5,843 nucleotides of DNA from Gemmatimonadota bacterium (GTDB taxonomy: Bacteria > Gemmatimonadota > Gemmatimonadetes > Palauibacterales > Palauibacteraceae), in NCBI GenBank assembly GCA_030601615.1, contig JAUVTH010000100.1, positions 1 through 5,843 on the forward strand. Direction: 5' to 3'. Position 1 is the first letter of the stretch. Each line of letters opens with the position of its first letter. Position numbers and translations under genes: made by a program. Below are positions 5,728-5,843 of this stretch, piece after piece. Under the pieces are notes generated by a model. That model was not told the origin of the DNA and ran no database searches. It saw only the letters and a list, made by a program, of their open reading frames with translations.

Positions 5728-5843
5728 TCACCTGGTATCAAGGGGCCGTCCACAGTTGTAGAAGTTCAAGATCGCGCCTCGCAGGGCTTCCGGTCGCTCC
5801 CGTGAGTAGTGATAGGGCCGGGTATTGGAGTCCCGGCGTTTGC
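5728..5843 (-). pseudogene. Possible remnant of a DDE transposase C-terminus
   Basis: The minus strand is open from the window edge to a TGA at 5730-5728, giving 37 residues. The stretch RPYHYSRERPEAL (8-20) followed by ILNFYNCGRP (24-33) resembles the end of IS481/IS3-type integrase-core transposases, which typically read Y-x-x-S-x-E-R-x-x-A-L, then about 8 residues and Y-N-x-x-R-P-H. Here the usual His after RP is Leu and the chain stops four residues later, without the expected LGG-x-TP ending, so if the match is real the gene is decayed. The resemblance is judged by eye over a short region. It could instead be the tail of an unrelated gene convergent with phoU, or non-coding DNA. Confidence 0.3.
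5817..5841 (+). terminator. Possible weak terminator hairpin downstream of phoU
   Basis: GCCGGG (5817-5822) pairs perfectly with CCCGGC (5832-5837) around a 9-nt loop, then GTTTGC follows to the window edge. The stem is GC-rich, but the T-run is only three bases and phoU ends 150 nt earlier. It also sits inside the minus-strand open stretch. It may end the operon transcript or be chance. Confidence 0.25.

Noticed and set aside
5771..5843. tRNA-like 3' part at the right edge (CCGGG...CCCGG arm; minus-strand text RRDSNTRP resembles spurious translations of tRNA genes)
   Set aside because: The arm has a 9-nt loop without TTCRA instead of the fixed 7-nt T-loop, and no 5' acceptor strand matching CGTTTGC is found about 70 nt upstream.
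1..5843. CRISPR array, prophage, toxin-antitoxin or novel defence system
   Set aside because: No spaced repeats, phage genes or small paired genes are present; the coding space is filled by a standard phosphate uptake operon.

Overview
This window carries one complete high-affinity phosphate uptake operon, read left to right on the plus strand: an outer-membrane porin of the OprO/OprP type, then pstS, pstC, pstA, pstB and phoU. The outer-membrane porin and the lipoprotein signal on PstS point to a diderm (Gram-negative type) bacterium. The DNA is GC-rich, with GTG starts and strong GC preference at third codon positions. A Gemmatimonadota or proteobacterial host would fit, but the phylum is an inference and cannot be settled by eye.

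Layout. Positions 1-257 hold no convincing gene. They contain a run of 11-bp-spaced GTTACA/GTTCACC repeats (from 109) that looks like a PHO box, followed by a leader with a good Shine-Dalgarno site before the porin at 258. The porin ends at 1412. A 53-nt gap with a strong hairpin separates it from pstS (1466-2395). pstS-pstC and pstC-pstA each overlap by 4 nt (GTGA), and 17-nt gaps separate pstA-pstB and pstB-phoU. phoU stops at 5667. The last 176 nt hold two inverted repeats and, on the minus strand, a short open stretch that may be the decayed tail of a transposase.

How the genes work together. Phosphate crosses the outer membrane through the porin and is captured by the membrane-anchored lipoprotein PstS. 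It is then carried through the PstC-PstA channel by ATP hydrolysis on a PstB dimer. PhoU links the state of the transporter to a PhoR-type sensor kinase. No phoB or phoR lies in the window, so the regulator reading the upstream repeats must be encoded elsewhere. All six proteins look intact, with their key motifs present.

I see no new biological system here. The points worth a second look are the PHO-box-like repeat array, the hairpin between porin and pstS, a perfect extended -10 sequence inside pstC, a short motif shared in inverted orientation by the left edge and the pstA-pstB junction, and the possible transposase remnant at the right edge.
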